Positions 63,392-64,000 of a stretch of 64,000 bases of DNA are shown here, one piece after another. Within the stretch, counting starts at the first letter, position 1. Every line of letters begins with the position of its first letter. Made by a program: the position numbers and the translations under genes. The stretch comes from Turritopsis dohrnii (Eukaryota > Cnidaria > Hydrozoa > Anthoathecata > Oceaniidae). The DNA is taken from NCBI GenBank assembly GCA_027922465.2, contig BQMF02000469.1, forward strand, positions 248,001-312,000, given 5' to 3'. Under the pieces are notes generated by a model that ran no database searches, was not told where the DNA came from, and saw only the letters and a program-made list of their open reading frames with translations.

Positions 63392-64000
63392 AAAAGGAAT
63401 GCCAAGAAACCTTAACAGTGACAAAAACGTACCTGCAGTTTGCAGCTACATTGAATTTGATGATGATATGCGGGGGGAGGGGGCAGCTCACACTAAATTC
63501 CTGGTCAAACCTTTACTTTTTTCTCATCCAACTACTCGCCTATTGTTCTCGAAAGATCAAAGGGTACCGCGGAATTTTTCCAAATTCGTTCCCAGCCTCC
63601 TATTGTTCTCTCTCAAAAATTCTATTGTCCTTAGAACAAAAGACGAGTTGTCAAAATCTATTGTTTCATTCCACATTCTATTGTTTGAATTAAGTAAACA
63701 AACAATTTGATTGGTTCTTTTAGATTTTCTATTTCATAAGTAAAATGGCGCAGATGTATTTACATATTGAAAGTTATAGTTTACGCGCAGTTTGTTGCAG
63801 GTGACGAGTTGAGTCATTTAGGTTGCAGGTGACAAGTTGCTCGAAGCAGGTGGTAGGTTGGAGGTTGGAACTCGCGGGTAGTCTGCGTGTCGTTCGTGTG
63901 TTGCCAGGTGACAGACGTCATTCGTGTGTTGCCAGGCGACAGATGTAAAATTAAAAATGGTAGCTTATTCTTCTTCGTCTTTACACCTGTCACAGAATTC
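63392..64000. other. intron sequence with a short G-rich tandem duplication
   Basis: No exon recognised. Near 63,890-63,945 the block 'gtgtgttgccaggtgacaga' 'cgtc' is repeated once with small changes; 'caggtgacaagttg' motifs recur around 63,800-63,850. Confidence 0.4.

Overview
The window looks like nuclear DNA of an animal, probably an early-branching one (cnidarian-like is my guess; the species cannot be named from the sequence). It is AT-rich, its genes are split by GT-AG introns, it carries a very large RNF213-type host gene, and it is crowded with eukaryotic mobile elements: Polinton, Helitron, Harbinger, Ginger, hAT, piggyBac-type MITE, Penelope, CR1/L2-like LINE and tRNA-derived SINEs. 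No rRNA, functional tRNA or CRISPR is seen.

Layout. 1-9.2 kb is part of a Polinton (Maverick). It holds a spliced, open minus-strand gene for a protein-primed family B DNA polymerase with zinc fingers, running off the left edge. It also holds long A-rich 'aaaaggttttt' repeats interrupted by a poly(A)-tailed retrocopy, an inverted decayed copy of the polymerase C-terminus, an IAP-type RING gene with an in-frame stop, and two small unknown genes.

10.0-63.4 kb is covered by one minus-strand host gene. I could place 17 exons with matching splice phases and GT-AG borders; one further exon is required by phase between 24.3 and 11.6 kb but was not found. The C-terminal exons match the RNF213 (mysterin) giant E3 ubiquitin ligase family. 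About 2.9 kb of coding sequence is spread over 53 kb because three introns (7, 24 and 13 kb) are full of transposons.

The 13-kb intron holds a Harbinger element (11,865-17,618; TTA duplications) with three head-to-tail Helitron-like elements inside it. It also holds two tRNA-SINEs and a Ginger-type element (19.56-23.96 kb) whose fused integrase-Ulp1 protease gene was split by a 5'-truncated Penelope element with a 10-bp target duplication. The 24-kb intron holds a 14-kb tandem array of 1.33/1.6-kb units, flanked by inverted copies of another ~1.6-kb repeat, and an intact 1,110-codon LINE with a 2A-like motif inserted into one array unit. The 7-kb intron holds a TTAA-flanked MITE, a broken hAT transposase with poly(C)/poly(G) ends, another MITE and a LINE reverse-transcriptase relic.

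The most unusual signal is a set of repeats sharing the same ends. One end has a small hairpin starting near 'AAGATGCCCT' and the other is 'CTAGGTTTGGACAGT'. The hairpin end is also the 3' tail of a tRNA-SINE, and the other end also forms the arms of a fold-back repeat. I cannot assign this family to a known class.
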